Of a stretch of DNA of 64,000 nt, positions 36,740 to 45,207 are shown one piece after another. The stretch is from Roseovarius sp. EL26 (lineage in GTDB: Bacteria > Pseudomonadota > Alphaproteobacteria > Rhodobacterales > Rhodobacteraceae), in assembly GCF_900327775.1 (NCBI RefSeq), contig NZ_OUMZ01000007.1, positions 1,041,606 to 1,105,605 on the forward strand. Direction: 5' to 3'. The position numbers were made by a program, and so were the translations under genes. Each line of letters starts with the position of its first letter. Positions within the stretch are counted from its first letter, which is position 1. The notes under the pieces were generated by a model, which saw nothing but the letters and a program-made list of their open reading frames with translations, ran no database searches and was not told where the DNA came from.

Positions 36740-38542
36740 TCAGCCCATTGCCTTACGGCGCACATAAGCACCTGGCGCTGGCGCCAAAGGTTGATGCGAA
36801 GAATCACCTGGTTCGCGGGCAGAAATCTTCTTGCCAGAGCGTTTGCGCAGCCATGTTTCCCAACGGGGCCACCATGACCCTTTGTGGAATTCTGCCCCCT
36901 CTTGCCAGTCATCGGCATTCAGGCTCAGGTCTGCATTGGTATAGTGGCCGTATTTCTTCTTGCTGGGCGGATTCACGATCCCGGCAATATGGCCCGACTC
37001 GGACACAATGAATGATCGGTCTTTCGCCCCGGTTTGCTGGAACCCACGGTAACAATCTTTCCACGCCGCAATATGATCCGTCTCACAGGTCACCGCCATC
37101 AGCGGGATTTTCACGTCACTGATATGAAGCGTCTCACCAAACAGCTCAAATCCACCATCGATGAATTCATTGCGCTGACACAGGCCGCGCAAATACTGCA
37201 TCGTCATCTTACCCGGAAGGTTGGCCCCGTCCCCATTCCAATACAGTAAATCAAAGGCGGGCGGCGTTTCTCCCATCATGTAACTTTTGATCGCGGGCGA
37301 ATAGATCAGGTCATTGGACCGCAGAAATGACATTGTGCGCGACATGATGAACGACCGCAGAATCCCCTGTTCGTTCACTTCCTCTTCAATCCCATCGATG
37401 AAATCGTTTTGCAGGAAAGGCACAAATTCCCCCTGCTCTGCAAAATCCGTCAACGCGGTAAAAAAGGTCGCGGACTTCACACTCTTATCGCCGCGCTTCG
37501 CCATCAATGCCAAAGTCAGGTGCAAGGTGGTCCCTGCAATACAATAACCAACCGCATTCACCTGCTTCACGTTGCAGATCGCTTTAACCTCGCGAATGGC
37601 CGCAAGGAATCCATCTTCAATATATTCTTCCAGACCTACATCAGCAAAAGACGCATCCGGGTTCACCCAGGAAACAACAAACAGCGTATACCCCTGATCA
37701 GTGATCCACTTGATCAGACTGTTTTGCTCTTTGAGGTCCAGAATGTAGAATTTGTTAATCCAGGGCGGGAAAATCACCAAAGGCGTCGAATGCACCTGCT
37801 CTGTCGTGGGCGCGTATTGGATCAGTTCCATCATTTTATTGCGGTACACCACTTCGCCCGGCGATGTGGCTACGTTTTCACCCAACTCAAAGGCACTCTC
37901 ATCCGCCAGCCGTACAACCAGCTCACCGTTATTGGCCTCCAGATCAGCAACAAGGTTTTCCAACCCCTTCACCAGACTGGCGCCTTCCGTCTCCACTGCC
38001 TTTTCCAATGCGTCTGGATTGGTGCCCAGAAAATTGGTCGGACTCATCATGTCGATGATCTGGCGCGAAAAGTAATCCAATCGCTGCTTGTCAGTCTGAT
38101 CCAGATCCTCGATCTCTGCCACCGCTTGCCGAATGGTCGCTGCATTGGTGGCATATTGCTGTTTGATATAATGGAAATATGGGTTCGTTTCCCACAGCGG
38201 GTTAGAAAAACGTCGGTCCCCCTTCAGTCGGTCATCGCCCTGCTCTTCCGGGTCGGCCTGGCTCTGCACCATCGCCTGTTGAGCTTCTATAAAATGGCGC
38301 ACTGATTTACCCCAATACTCCAATTGCTGCTCGTAAATCCGACTAGGGTTTTCCAGAAAATCCGCCCAATAGGTCGTTGCTGCACGTGCAAAAAGATCTT
38401 GCGACGGACCGTTCAATGTTGGATTCGCCGGCTTACGCACCGACAGGGCCTGCACCAAACGTTGCGATAATGCCTCTACTTGCGCAAGATTCTGATTTAA
38501 CCGCTCAAATTTCTGTTCGGAAATGTCCTCATGCGTTGCCAT
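36740..38542 (-). CDS. phaC: Class I poly(3-hydroxyalkanoate) synthase
   Basis: The 600-residue enzyme polymerises 3-hydroxyacyl-CoA to PHA on granules. The N-terminal domain precedes an alpha/beta hydrolase-like catalytic domain. The lipase-like box VGYCIAGT contains the nucleophile Cys334 in place of serine. ESGHIAGIVNPP near the C terminus carries the catalytic histidine, and the conserved Asp is in the CETDHIAAWKDCYRG region. Length fits class I. AAGGAAG precedes the ATG. The gene is divergent from phaZ, and the shared promoter region holds a CTGC-N3-GCAG element. Confidence 0.96.
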   Translation of the reverse strand: MATHEDISEQKFERLNQNLAQVEALSQRLVQALSVRKPANPTLNGPSQDLFARAATTYWADFLENPSRIYEQQLEYWGKSVRHFIEAQQAMVQSQADPEEQGDDRLKGDRRFSNPLWETNPYFHYIKQQYATNAATIRQAVAEIEDLDQTDKQRLDYFSRQIIDMMSPTNFLGTNPDALEKAVETEGASLVKGLENLVADLEANNGELVVRLADESAFELGENVATSPGEVVYRNKMMELIQYAPTTEQVHSTPLVIFPPWINKFYILDLKEQNSLIKWITDQGYTLFVVSWVNPDASFADVGLEEYIEDGFLAAIREVKAICNVKQVNAVGYCIAGTTLHLTLALMAKRGDKSVKSATFFTALTDFAEQGEFVPFLQNDFIDGIEEEVNEQGILRSFIMSRTMSFLRSNDLIYSPAIKSYMMGETPPAFDLLYWNGDGANLPGKMTMQYLRGLCQRNEFIDGGFELFGETLHISDVKIPLMAVTCETDHIAAWKDCYRGFQQTGAKDRSFIVSESGHIAGIVNPPSKKKYGHYTNADLSLNADDWQEGAEFHKGSWWPRWETWLRKRSGKKISAREPGDSSHQPLAPAPGAYVRRKAMG

Positions 38543-38565
38543 TTTAACGAATCTTCCTTAACTTT

Positions 38566-38576
38566 CTGCTGTGCAG
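38566..38576. promoter_or_regulatory. CTGC-N3-GCAG site between phaC and phaZ
   Basis: CTGC-TGT-GCAG lies 24 bases upstream of the phaC start codon and 66 bases upstream of the phaZ start. It has the same form as the two sites upstream of phaP, so PhaR may control the divergent phaC-phaZ pair. Confidence 0.6.
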
Positions 38577-38641
38577 CATAATATCGCCGGGTCACAGGTT
38601 TGTAACAGAGTCTACCCGTACACCACGCAGGAGACCAGTAC

Positions 38642-39931
38642 ATGCGTTACATGATGACTTACGACCTGATGGAAACCCTACGTAATACAAATCAATGGTT
38701 GGGCGCATCGGCCCTGTCGATGGCATCATACCCGCTTTTCAGCATGACACCAAACCCAGCCATGCAATGGATGGCCGCTTGGGGCGAGGTGACTGAACGC
38801 ACATTTCAACGCATGGTCGTCAAACCAGATTGGGGCATCGATTCCATCACCGGCGAAGATGGCCGCGACCATCTGATCAACATTGAAACCGTGATTGAGC
38901 GCCCTTTTGGCGACCTGATCCATTTCGCCGTTCAAGGCCGCGAAGAAATGGACCGCCGCGTGCTGCTGGTTGCCCCAATGTCCGGCCACTATGCCACCCT
39001 GCTGCGCTCCACCGTCAAATCGCTCCTGCCTGATTGCGAGGTCTATGTCACAGACTGGCACAATGCCCGCGATATCCCGGTATCCGAAGGCAAATTCGAT
39101 GTAGAGGATTACACTCTATACTTGGTAGATTTCATGCGCGAGCTGGGCGCAGACCTGCATGTCGTTGCGGTTTGCCAACCTGCCCCGCTCACATTGGCGG
39201 CTACCGCTTATCTGGCAGAACAAGATCCCAACGCGCAGCCCAGGTCACTAACCCTGATTGGTGGGCCGATCGATCCCGACGCTGCTGCCACCGATGTGAC
39301 TGACTTCGGTCGGCGCGTCACAATGGGTCAACTCGAAGAGACCATGATCCAACAAGTCGGGTTCAAATACAAAGGTGTGGGTCGCAAGGTGTACCCGGGC
39401 CTGCTCCAGCTATCGTCCTTCATGTCAATGAACGCTGAACGTCATGCCAAAGCCTTTACAGATCAAATCACACGCACTGCCCGCGGCGAAGCCACTGATC
39501 GCGACCCCCACAACAAATTCTACGATGAATACCTTGCTGTCATGGACATGCCTGCAGAATTTTACCTCTCCACCGTAGAGCGCATTTTCAAAGGCCTCGA
39601 GATCGCGCAAAACAAATTCACAATCGGCGACCATCAGGTAGATATTGGGGCAATCACCAGCGTTGCCGTCAAAACCGTCGAAGGCGGCAAAGACGATATC
39701 TCAGCACCCGGCCAATGTGTCGCCGCACTGGATCTGTTGACCGGCCTGCCCGACAGTAAAAAGGCCAGCTATATTGAGCCCGATGCTGGCCACTACGGTA
39801 TTTTTGCCGGTCGTAGCTGGCGCAACAACATCCGTCCATTGGTTCTGGATTTCATTGATGCCAACTCCGAGGCGCCAGCCAAACGCAGCCGGACAGCCCC
39901 CAAGAAAAAGAAATCGGCTCCTAAAGCTTAA
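38642..39931 (+). CDS. phaZ: Intracellular PHA depolymerase
   Basis: The 429-residue protein matches intracellular PHB depolymerases that mobilise native granules. The N terminus is MRYMMTYDLMETLRNTNQWLG. The catalytic cysteine is in VVAVCQPAPLTLAA and the conserved PDAGHYGIFAGRSWRN near the C terminus supplies the histidine. The tail is lysine- and proline-rich. AGGAGA lies before the ATG at the optimum distance. It is divergent from phaC, as in other roseobacters. Confidence 0.95.
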   Translation: MRYMMTYDLMETLRNTNQWLGASALSMASYPLFSMTPNPAMQWMAAWGEVTERTFQRMVVKPDWGIDSITGEDGRDHLINIETVIERPFGDLIHFAVQGREEMDRRVLLVAPMSGHYATLLRSTVKSLLPDCEVYVTDWHNARDIPVSEGKFDVEDYTLYLVDFMRELGADLHVVAVCQPAPLTLAATAYLAEQDPNAQPRSLTLIGGPIDPDAAATDVTDFGRRVTMGQLEETMIQQVGFKYKGVGRKVYPGLLQLSSFMSMNAERHAKAFTDQITRTARGEATDRDPHNKFYDEYLAVMDMPAEFYLSTVERIFKGLEIAQNKFTIGDHQVDIGAITSVAVKTVEGGKDDISAPGQCVAALDLLTGLPDSKKASYIEPDAGHYGIFAGRSWRNNIRPLVLDFIDANSEAPAKRSRTAPKKKKSAPKA

Positions 39932-39962
39932 GATACTGACGTTGCGATCAACCTGACATTCG

Positions 39963-39992
39963 ACAAAGCTGCCCCTTTCCGGGCGGCTTTGT
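39963..39992. terminator. Hairpin between phaZ and the convergent hydrolase gene
   Basis: Arms ACAAAGC and GCTTTGT with an inner GCCC/GGGC pair form a long stem with one mismatch, 31 bases after the phaZ stop. There is only a weak T run, so termination is likely but not strong in either direction. Confidence 0.55.
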
Positions 39993-40003
39993 AATTCGCT
40001 CAA

Positions 40004-40726
40004 TCACCCAACCCTCATCCGCAAAACCAAAGGTTGCTCTAACCAGCTGTTCAAGGCGTTCAGAACTTGCGTGGGTTGTTCCAATGTCGGCACATGCCCC
40101 GCCTCTGGAATGATCACAAGTTCTGCAAAGGGGATCAGATCTGCCATAAACTCCAGCCGTTTGACTGGCACAAGCGTATCATGCGCGCCCCCCAATACCA
40201 TCATCGGCACTTTGCTTTTGCGTAACTCGGCCTGATAGTCCCGTCGCCGTTGCAACGCCCGGATCTGCGAAATAATCCCATCCGCACCAATGGTCTGCGC
40301 CATATCCACCATCCGTGCCATAACAGTGGTTCTCACTGCACCCGGTGCCAATGTCTCCGCCGGCAACAAACCCTGCACTGCATCCTCCCATAGCCCGGCC
40401 TTCAACTTGATAATCCATGGCTCATAATCGGCCGCTGATTGTGGCGTTTCGGGTAAAGGCATGCAATTCATCAAGGCCACTCGCATCACTCGATCCGGGG
40501 CTCGGCGCAAAATCTCCATCGCGACATTGCCCCCCATTCCCATCCCGGCCAATGCAAACCGTTGGGGTAAAACATCCAACAGACCTGATGCAATATCCTC
40601 TATCCGTATCCCATCGGTGATCGGGGCCACGGTGATTGCACGATCCCGGCTCAACCCTTCCAGAACAGGGCCAAACACCCGTACATCGCTCATCAGACCC
40701 GGCAAAAGCACCAGTGGCTCACGCAT
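40004..40726 (-). CDS. Alpha/beta hydrolase-fold protein with Gly at the nucleophile position
   Basis: The 240-residue protein has an alpha/beta hydrolase fold: LVLLPGLMSD as the first strand and loop, ALAGMGMGGNVAMEIL as the nucleophile elbow, LGGAHDTLVP with the conserved Asp, and PEAGHVPTLEQP with the histidine. The elbow reads Gly-Met-Gly-Met-Gly (residues 61-65), so the expected serine is glycine (codon GGA). The acid and histidine are retained. AAGGAA supports the ATG at 40726. It may be inactive as an esterase, or use its fold for another reaction. Confidence 0.85.
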   Translation of the reverse strand: MREPLVLLPGLMSDVRVFGPVLEGLSRDRAITVAPITDGIRIEDIASGLLDVLPQRFALAGMGMGGNVAMEILRRAPDRVMRVALMNCMPLPETPQSAADYEPWIIKLKAGLWEDAVQGLLPAETLAPGAVRTTVMARMVDMAQTIGADGIISQIRALQRRRDYQAELRKSKVPMMVLGGAHDTLVPVKRLEFMADLIPFAELVIIPEAGHVPTLEQPTQVLNALNSWLEQPLVLRMRVG

Positions 40727-40888
40727 AATCAATTTCCTTGCGACCTCAATGTGTTATTCCTATTCCCATCCTGCCTGAGAGACGCATCAGGTCAAGCCCC
40801 GGTGCCTGCTTTCAATCCAAAGTGAGTCTTAAATCCAACACCTGAATGCAATTTCGGCACTACCTCTGCCGACAGACAACATGAGGCC

Positions 40889-40938
40889 GTTCGCCGCTGG
40901 CGAACAACGAGGGATCCAGCGCGCACCCTCAGGTGCGC
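40889..40938. other. Two hairpins in an intergenic region
   Basis: Arms GTTCGCC and GGCGAAC (40889-40905, 3-base loop) and arms GCGCACC and GGTGCGC (40921-40938, 4-base loop) occur side by side. The second is followed by an AATTTTC run on the plus strand. They lie between the upstream part of the hydrolase gene and the end of the VOC gene and could act as a terminator pair. Confidence 0.45.
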
Positions 40939-40962
40939 TCAATTTTCTTTGCTCAATTTACG

Positions 40963-41388
40963 TTAATGACCGTTCCAACGAAACGCGCCATCAGACCGCA
41001 GCGGTGAAAATGGATTGTGGGCAATTTCCCAAATATGGCCATCCGGATCAGAAAAATACCCATGATACCCACCCCAAAACACCTCTTGCGGCTGTTTCAA
41101 AATATGCGCGCCCGCCTGTTTCGCTTGCGCCATAAGCACATCCACATCATCACGAGATCGCAAATTATGGGCCAAAGTCATTGCCCCAGTCCCCAACTCA
41201 GCCTCAGACACCCCAATCTCCTCTGCCAAAGCCGCACGCGGGTACAGGCCCAGGGTCTGACTAATCAGATCAAAGGCAATCACCCCATCCGGGCTGTCGA
41301 CACGCAGCCACCCCAAGGCCTCATAAAACGCGGCGGATCGCGCAACATCCTCCACCCCCAAAGTTACCAACGAGATCCGCTGCTCCAT
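40963..41388 (-). CDS. VOC (glyoxalase/bleomycin-resistance) family protein
   Basis: The 141-residue protein has the two beta-alpha-beta-beta-beta repeats of the VOC superfamily: MEQRISLVTLGVEDVARSAAFYEALGW for the first and AGAHILKQPQEVFWGGYHGYFSDPDGHIWEIAHNPF for the second. The second contains the typical Phe-x-Asp-Pro-Asp-Gly-His followed by a Glu metal ligand. The reaction is not predictable. AAGGAG lies 6 bases before the ATG at 41388. It is 10 bases downstream of the next hydrolase gene on the same strand. Confidence 0.88.
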   Translation of the reverse strand: MEQRISLVTLGVEDVARSAAFYEALGWLRVDSPDGVIAFDLISQTLGLYPRAALAEEIGVSEAELGTGAMTLAHNLRSRDDVDVLMAQAKQAGAHILKQPQEVFWGGYHGYFSDPDGHIWEIAHNPFSPLRSDGAFRWNGH

Positions 41389-41398
41389 AACCAACTCC

Positions 41399-42154
41399 TT
41401 ACGCTGTAACCAAGCCCAAAACCTGCTCGACGCTCTGCTCCGTCAGCAACAAACAAGTCTCGTCCGAAAACCGATGATCTGCCCCATCCACCAACGTCAA
41501 GCGCAGGTCTGGACCTTTGGCATGCTCCAGCAAACGCAGAGCCACAGACATGTTCACATCCTCATCGGCGGTGCCTTGCAAAAACCGTGTTGGAAAGGGC
41601 AACGACAGCAACTCACGTAATACCAGCTGATGACGTCCATCTTCAATCAGGCGGCGGGTGATGATGTAATCCTCGCCGTAGTCACTAGGCAGTGCCACCT
41701 GTCCATCTCGCTCCAATGCGGCCTTTTGGCTTTCATCAAAACCGGCCCACATGGAATCTTCTGTAAAATCAGGGGCAGCAGCAATCGTAACCAAACCCGC
41801 AACCTTTTTGGGCATCTCGCGTGCACAAAGCAAAGAAATCCAGCCGCCCATAGAGGAGCCTACCAGCACCTGTGGACCTTCGGTCAAGGTTGTGATGGCC
41901 TCCATCGCATCTGCGGCCCAGTCCCCGATACAGCCATCAGTAAACCCCTCAGAGGACTGCCCGTGCCCGGAATAATCAAACCTCAGAAATGCACGCCCCT
42001 GCGCCTGCGCCCAAGCCTCAAGATGCACGGCCTTGGTGCCATCCATATCGGATTTGAAACCACCCAGAAATACCACGCCCGGCGCCTGTCCAAGGGTCTT
42101 GTGATAAGCGATGCGTCGCCCTGTCGATGTTTCAAGAAATTCTGCCTGCGCCAT
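41399..42154 (-). CDS. Alpha/beta hydrolase
   Basis: The 251-residue protein is a serine hydrolase with the intact nucleophile elbow VLVGSSMGGWISLL, an early VFLGGFKSDMDGTKA strand, and a C-terminal VDGADHRFSDE containing the catalytic histidine. Substrate is unknown; small-ester or dienelactone-type hydrolysis is possible. It lies upstream of the VOC gene in what appears to be a two-gene unit. A 277-residue frame on the opposite strand is a shadow. Confidence 0.87.
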   Translation of the reverse strand: MAQAEFLETSTGRRIAYHKTLGQAPGVVFLGGFKSDMDGTKAVHLEAWAQAQGRAFLRFDYSGHGQSSEGFTDGCIGDWAADAMEAITTLTEGPQVLVGSSMGGWISLLCAREMPKKVAGLVTIAAAPDFTEDSMWAGFDESQKAALERDGQVALPSDYGEDYIITRRLIEDGRHQLVLRELLSLPFPTRFLQGTADEDVNMSVALRLLEHAKGPDLRLTLVDGADHRFSDETCLLLTEQSVEQVLGLVTA

Positions 42155-42226
42155 GTCTTTGCCCTGACCTATGAAAGTTCAAAACAAGTGTCACCGAAAT
42201 CGGCAGGCAGTTACAAGATCAGAAAA

Positions 42227-42415
42227 TTACGCGATCGAACCGAGGCGCATTTCGATCTGCCGCAACAGGCCCTGACCTGCGGGGCGTTTCGCGGTGTTAT
42301 CATAGACCACGCCCACATCGTGGTCAGCCACATCTGCGGCTTGCTTAAACTGCGGGAACCCAGAGGTCGCTTCATTCATTTGGGCCATCTGCAATTGGGT
42401 CATCTGCACTGTCAT
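42227..42415 (-). CDS. Small protein of unknown function
   Basis: The 62-residue protein begins MTVQMTQLQMAQMNEATSGF and has a methionine- and glutamine-rich N terminus, then a segment GVVYDNTAKRPAGQG. The ATG at 42415 is chosen because AAGGA lies 8 bases upstream; the ATG at 42424 is too close to it. No signal peptide or membrane segment is present. I do not recognise the family. A cluster of TTGCRYACAA-like repeats begins about 120 bases upstream. Confidence 0.55.
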   Translation of the reverse strand: MTVQMTQLQMAQMNEATSGFPQFKQAADVADHDVGVVYDNTAKRPAGQGLLRQIEMRLGSIA

Positions 42416-43056
42416 AACGAACATCCTTGTTGTTCTTTAGCTCATCTTTCCAAGAGAGCGTAAGATCACGCTATGGCGATAAATTCACGATAACAATAAA
42501 AAAATCATTTAATTTCAGTATATTAAAATAAACCTTTGCATACAATTGTGCGCAACACTGGCATACATTTGCACACAACATGCTTAACGTCAGTATTACA
42601 GGCACTTGCCCCATATCGCGCACAACTGCACGCAATTGCATGCTTAAATCACTCTGTGTCAGATATGTGACACCTCATTCCACCCCCCTGCTCCAAAGCA
42701 GGTTCCTCAATATTTACTGGAGCTCAGATATCAGCCTCTAGCGACCGTCTTTGAGTAATCAAGAGATATCTGTGGTAACAGTTTATTCACAACTAAGTCG
42801 TTTTCAGACACATGCAAGACATACCGATGATATCTGCTTTGCGGACGATGCACCAATTCGCTGCACTTGCGCCAATGGCTACTTTCGTCGCTTCACATCT
42901 GTAGCGAAAGGCACTTCAGGCGAATACCAGACCTTCGCTACCATTGCATCCCTCGTGAAATGTGTGACAGTCGGCACAAGCAGTGCAGAACACAATAGTA
43001 TTACACTGCGACGCCTCTTCGTTGTAGCGTTGTTTTGGTGATTATGCGCAAGCCAA
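42416..43056. other. Intergenic region with repeat cluster, no supported gene
   Basis: This 640-base gap lies between the small protein gene and the end of the IclR gene. The first 120 bases are AT-rich, followed by the repeat cluster around 42535-42652. The remainder has a 96-codon plus-strand frame (42751-43041) without ribosome binding site or known domains. That frame is probably not a gene. Confidence 0.5.
42535..42652. repeat. Cluster of TTGCRYACAA-type short repeats
   Basis: Within about 115 bases there are several copies of a 10-base unit near TTGCRYACAA. The first two are arranged head to head as TTGCATACAATTGTGCGCAA, a near-perfect 20-base dyad. Further copies read TTGCACACAA, TCGCGCACAA, CTGCACGCAA and TTGCATGCTT. 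The arrangement suggests binding sites for a regulator or iteron-like protein. Coordinates are approximate by one or two bases. Confidence 0.55.
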
Positions 43057-43839
43057 TTACTTGTCGTGCATATCTGTGAGGTTTTGCGCGGCCCGGTTCA
43101 ATACAGGTAGGCAGTCTATAAGTTTACTGACGGGAAAGCGTAAAACTGGGGCGTGAATTGACAAGGTCGCAAGTAAACGTCGGTGGCTGTCATAAACTGG
43201 CACTGCGATTGCGGTCATCCCGGTCATGAACTCTTCGTTGTCAGTTGAGAATTTGCGTTGTCGAGTGAGATCCAGTTCGCGCTTGAGATCATCGGAAGAT
43301 GTGAGTGTCACGTCTGTCTTTTTTTCCAATGTACTGGACGAAAGTACCGCATCCAGCACGTTGGTCCGTAGCGTAGACAAATACATTTTTCCGCTGGCTG
43401 TACAATGAAACGGCACCTGTGTCCCAATCGGAAGCTGGATGCGCAGAGGCCATTTGGTTTCAACCCGATCCAGATAAATCATCCCCTCGCGATCAGGTGT
43501 GGCCAGATTGCAGGTTTCGCCGATTTCCTCGGCAACGCTTTTCAATATTGCCAACCGCCCTGTTCGCAGATGTTCCGAAGACATCGTATTCATCGCCATA
43601 CCGCGAAGCCGAAAACCCGGGCCATAAGATCTTCCATCTAGGTCGCGTTGCAGAAAACCTTCAGCCTCTGCGGTTTGCAGCAGCCTGTGGATCGTAGGCT
43701 TGGGCAGGCCCAATGCCTCGGTCAGTTGCGCGGGTTTCACCGCGATGCCCAAGCGTGCAACCTCTTCCAAAATGAGCAACAAACGCAGATTTGGTGGTGT
43801 TTGTTTGTCCTTTTGGGGCGTCAGGTCATTATCGGGCAT
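43057..43839 (-). CDS. IclR-family transcriptional regulator
   Basis: The 260-residue protein has an N-terminal winged helix-turn-helix (LLLILEEVARLGIAVKPAQLTEALGLPKPTIHRLLQTAEAEGF) and a C-terminal effector-binding domain with GETCNLATPDREGMIYLDRVE and the CTASGKMYLS motif typical of IclR proteins. It starts 9 bases after the dctM stop codon, so it is the last gene of the dctP-dctQ-dctM operon and probably regulates it. A candidate inverted repeat lies at 47231-47247. Confidence 0.93.
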   Translation of the reverse strand: MPDNDLTPQKDKQTPPNLRLLLILEEVARLGIAVKPAQLTEALGLPKPTIHRLLQTAEAEGFLQRDLDGRSYGPGFRLRGMAMNTMSSEHLRTGRLAILKSVAEEIGETCNLATPDREGMIYLDRVETKWPLRIQLPIGTQVPFHCTASGKMYLSTLRTNVLDAVLSSSTLEKKTDVTLTSSDDLKRELDLTRQRKFSTDNEEFMTGMTAIAVPVYDSHRRLLATLSIHAPVLRFPVSKLIDCLPVLNRAAQNLTDMHDK

Positions 43840-43848
43840 CGCATTTTT

Positions 43849-45207
43849 CTATCTGTTGGGCAGCAAGATCAACGCGAGATCAGGCACAAGTGATACCAGT
43901 ATCCAAACGCTGATCAGCGCTACAAGGTAGGGGACCGTATAGCGGAGCAGTCGGAAATAGGGAACGCCAGTTACACCAGAGGCTACATAAAGATTTAGAC
44001 CGTAAGGCGGTGTAATGAACCCAATAGATGCGCCGACTAGGAAGATCACCGAAAAGTGGATTGGATCAATGCCAACGGACGCAGCAATAGGTGCCAAAAT
44101 TGGGGCCAGGATGATGGTCACCGGCAGGCTTTCAAGCACCATACCCGAGAAGAACACGATCACCATCGAAGTGAACAAGACAGCGTAGTATCCGCCCATA
44201 GAGGTTACGAAATCACCGATTGTTTGCTGTGCGCCCAGCAGAGATAAAATTTGCTGCATCACAACTGAAATAGCGATCAGGGGTGCAAGAATTCCGGTGA
44301 TCTGCGCTGAACGCACAACGATTGATGGGATTTGAAACGGCGTAAACCCTTCGACAACGAACATTTCAGCAAAGCTTTTTTCAGTCACCGGTTTGTCGCG
44401 ATTTGCTCCCATCAGCTTATTTAGGGGCCAACTCACTACACCGGCAAGGACACAAAATCCGACCGTTACGCCCGCGGCCTCGGTCGGGGAAAATTTACCA
44501 GTGTAGATTCCCCACAGAACCAGACCAATGGCGAAGAACCCCAGCCAAGCGCCGAAAGCTGTCTTCAATACACGATTCAACTGCAGCGGAATCAGGTAAC
44601 CCCAGCCATTAATCTTGCAGATAATCCAACATGCCAGCTGCATACCGACAACCATCAACGTTCCAGGCAAGATACCTGCGACAAACAGCTCAGAAATGGG
44701 CAGGTTCAACAAGAAACCGTAGACGATGAAGATAATGGAAGGTGGAATAATAATCCCCACCGTCCCGCCAGCTGCAGCAGTTGCTGCCGAAAACCGTTCA
44801 TCGTAGCCGCCTTTAACCATTTCCGGGTGTAGCATTGAACCGATCGTAGCTGTCGTGGCGGAGTTGGATCCCGAGATCGCAGCAAAGAGTCCACAAGCCC
44901 CCAGTGAGGCCATCGCCAAGCCGCCACGCATCCAACCCAAACAGGCATAGGCAAAATCCGATAACCTTCGGGCGATGCCGGATTGGTTGATCAAATCACC
45001 GGTTAGAATGAAGAGCGGCATTGCCAAAAGGGCGAACCCCTTGTTGAACACATTGAGAAGTTCTGCCCCCATATTATCAAGTGTCAGCCCCAGCACGGCA
45101 GAACATCCAATAACCCAATATGCGATTACCAAAAGCACCGGCACACCCAGCATAAACAAGAGGGTGACACCAAGTGAAATTAACGTAACCCAGGTTCCAT
45201 CGGCCAT
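43849..45207 (-). CDS. dctM: TRAP transporter large permease (DctM type)
   Basis: The 452-residue protein has about 12 transmembrane helices and typical DctM segments: FALLAMPLFILTGDLINQSGIARRL, SGSNSATTATIGSMLHPEMVKGGYDERFSAATAAAGGTVGIIIPPS near the N terminus, and FIVLGASIGFITPPYGLNLYVASG near the C terminus. It forms the transporter with the DctQ protein encoded just upstream. The stop codon of dctQ overlaps the dctM start (TAATG). Confidence 0.95.
   Translation of the reverse strand: MADGTWVTLISLGVTLLFMLGVPVLLVIAYWVIGCSAVLGLTLDNMGAELLNVFNKGFALLAMPLFILTGDLINQSGIARRLSDFAYACLGWMRGGLAMASLGACGLFAAISGSNSATTATIGSMLHPEMVKGGYDERFSAATAAAGGTVGIIIPPSIIFIVYGFLLNLPISELFVAGILPGTLMVVGMQLACWIICKINGWGYLIPLQLNRVLKTAFGAWLGFFAIGLVLWGIYTGKFSPTEAAGVTVGFCVLAGVVSWPLNKLMGANRDKPVTEKSFAEMFVVEGFTPFQIPSIVVRSAQITGILAPLIAISVVMQQILSLLGAQQTIGDFVTSMGGYYAVLFTSMVIVFFSGMVLESLPVTIILAPILAPIAASVGIDPIHFSVIFLVGASIGFITPPYGLNLYVASGVTGVPYFRLLRYTVPYLVALISVWILVSLVPDLALILLPNR

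Noticed and set aside
37409..38305. 298-codon plus-strand open frame
   Set aside because: It is antisense to phaC, whose motifs are complete, and shows no family sequence.
41630..42463. 277-codon plus-strand open frame
   Set aside because: It is antisense to an alpha/beta hydrolase with clear motifs and runs through the upstream region of that gene.
42751..43041. 96-codon plus-strand open frame in an intergenic region
   Set aside because: There is no ribosome binding site, no domain, and the composition does not look coding.
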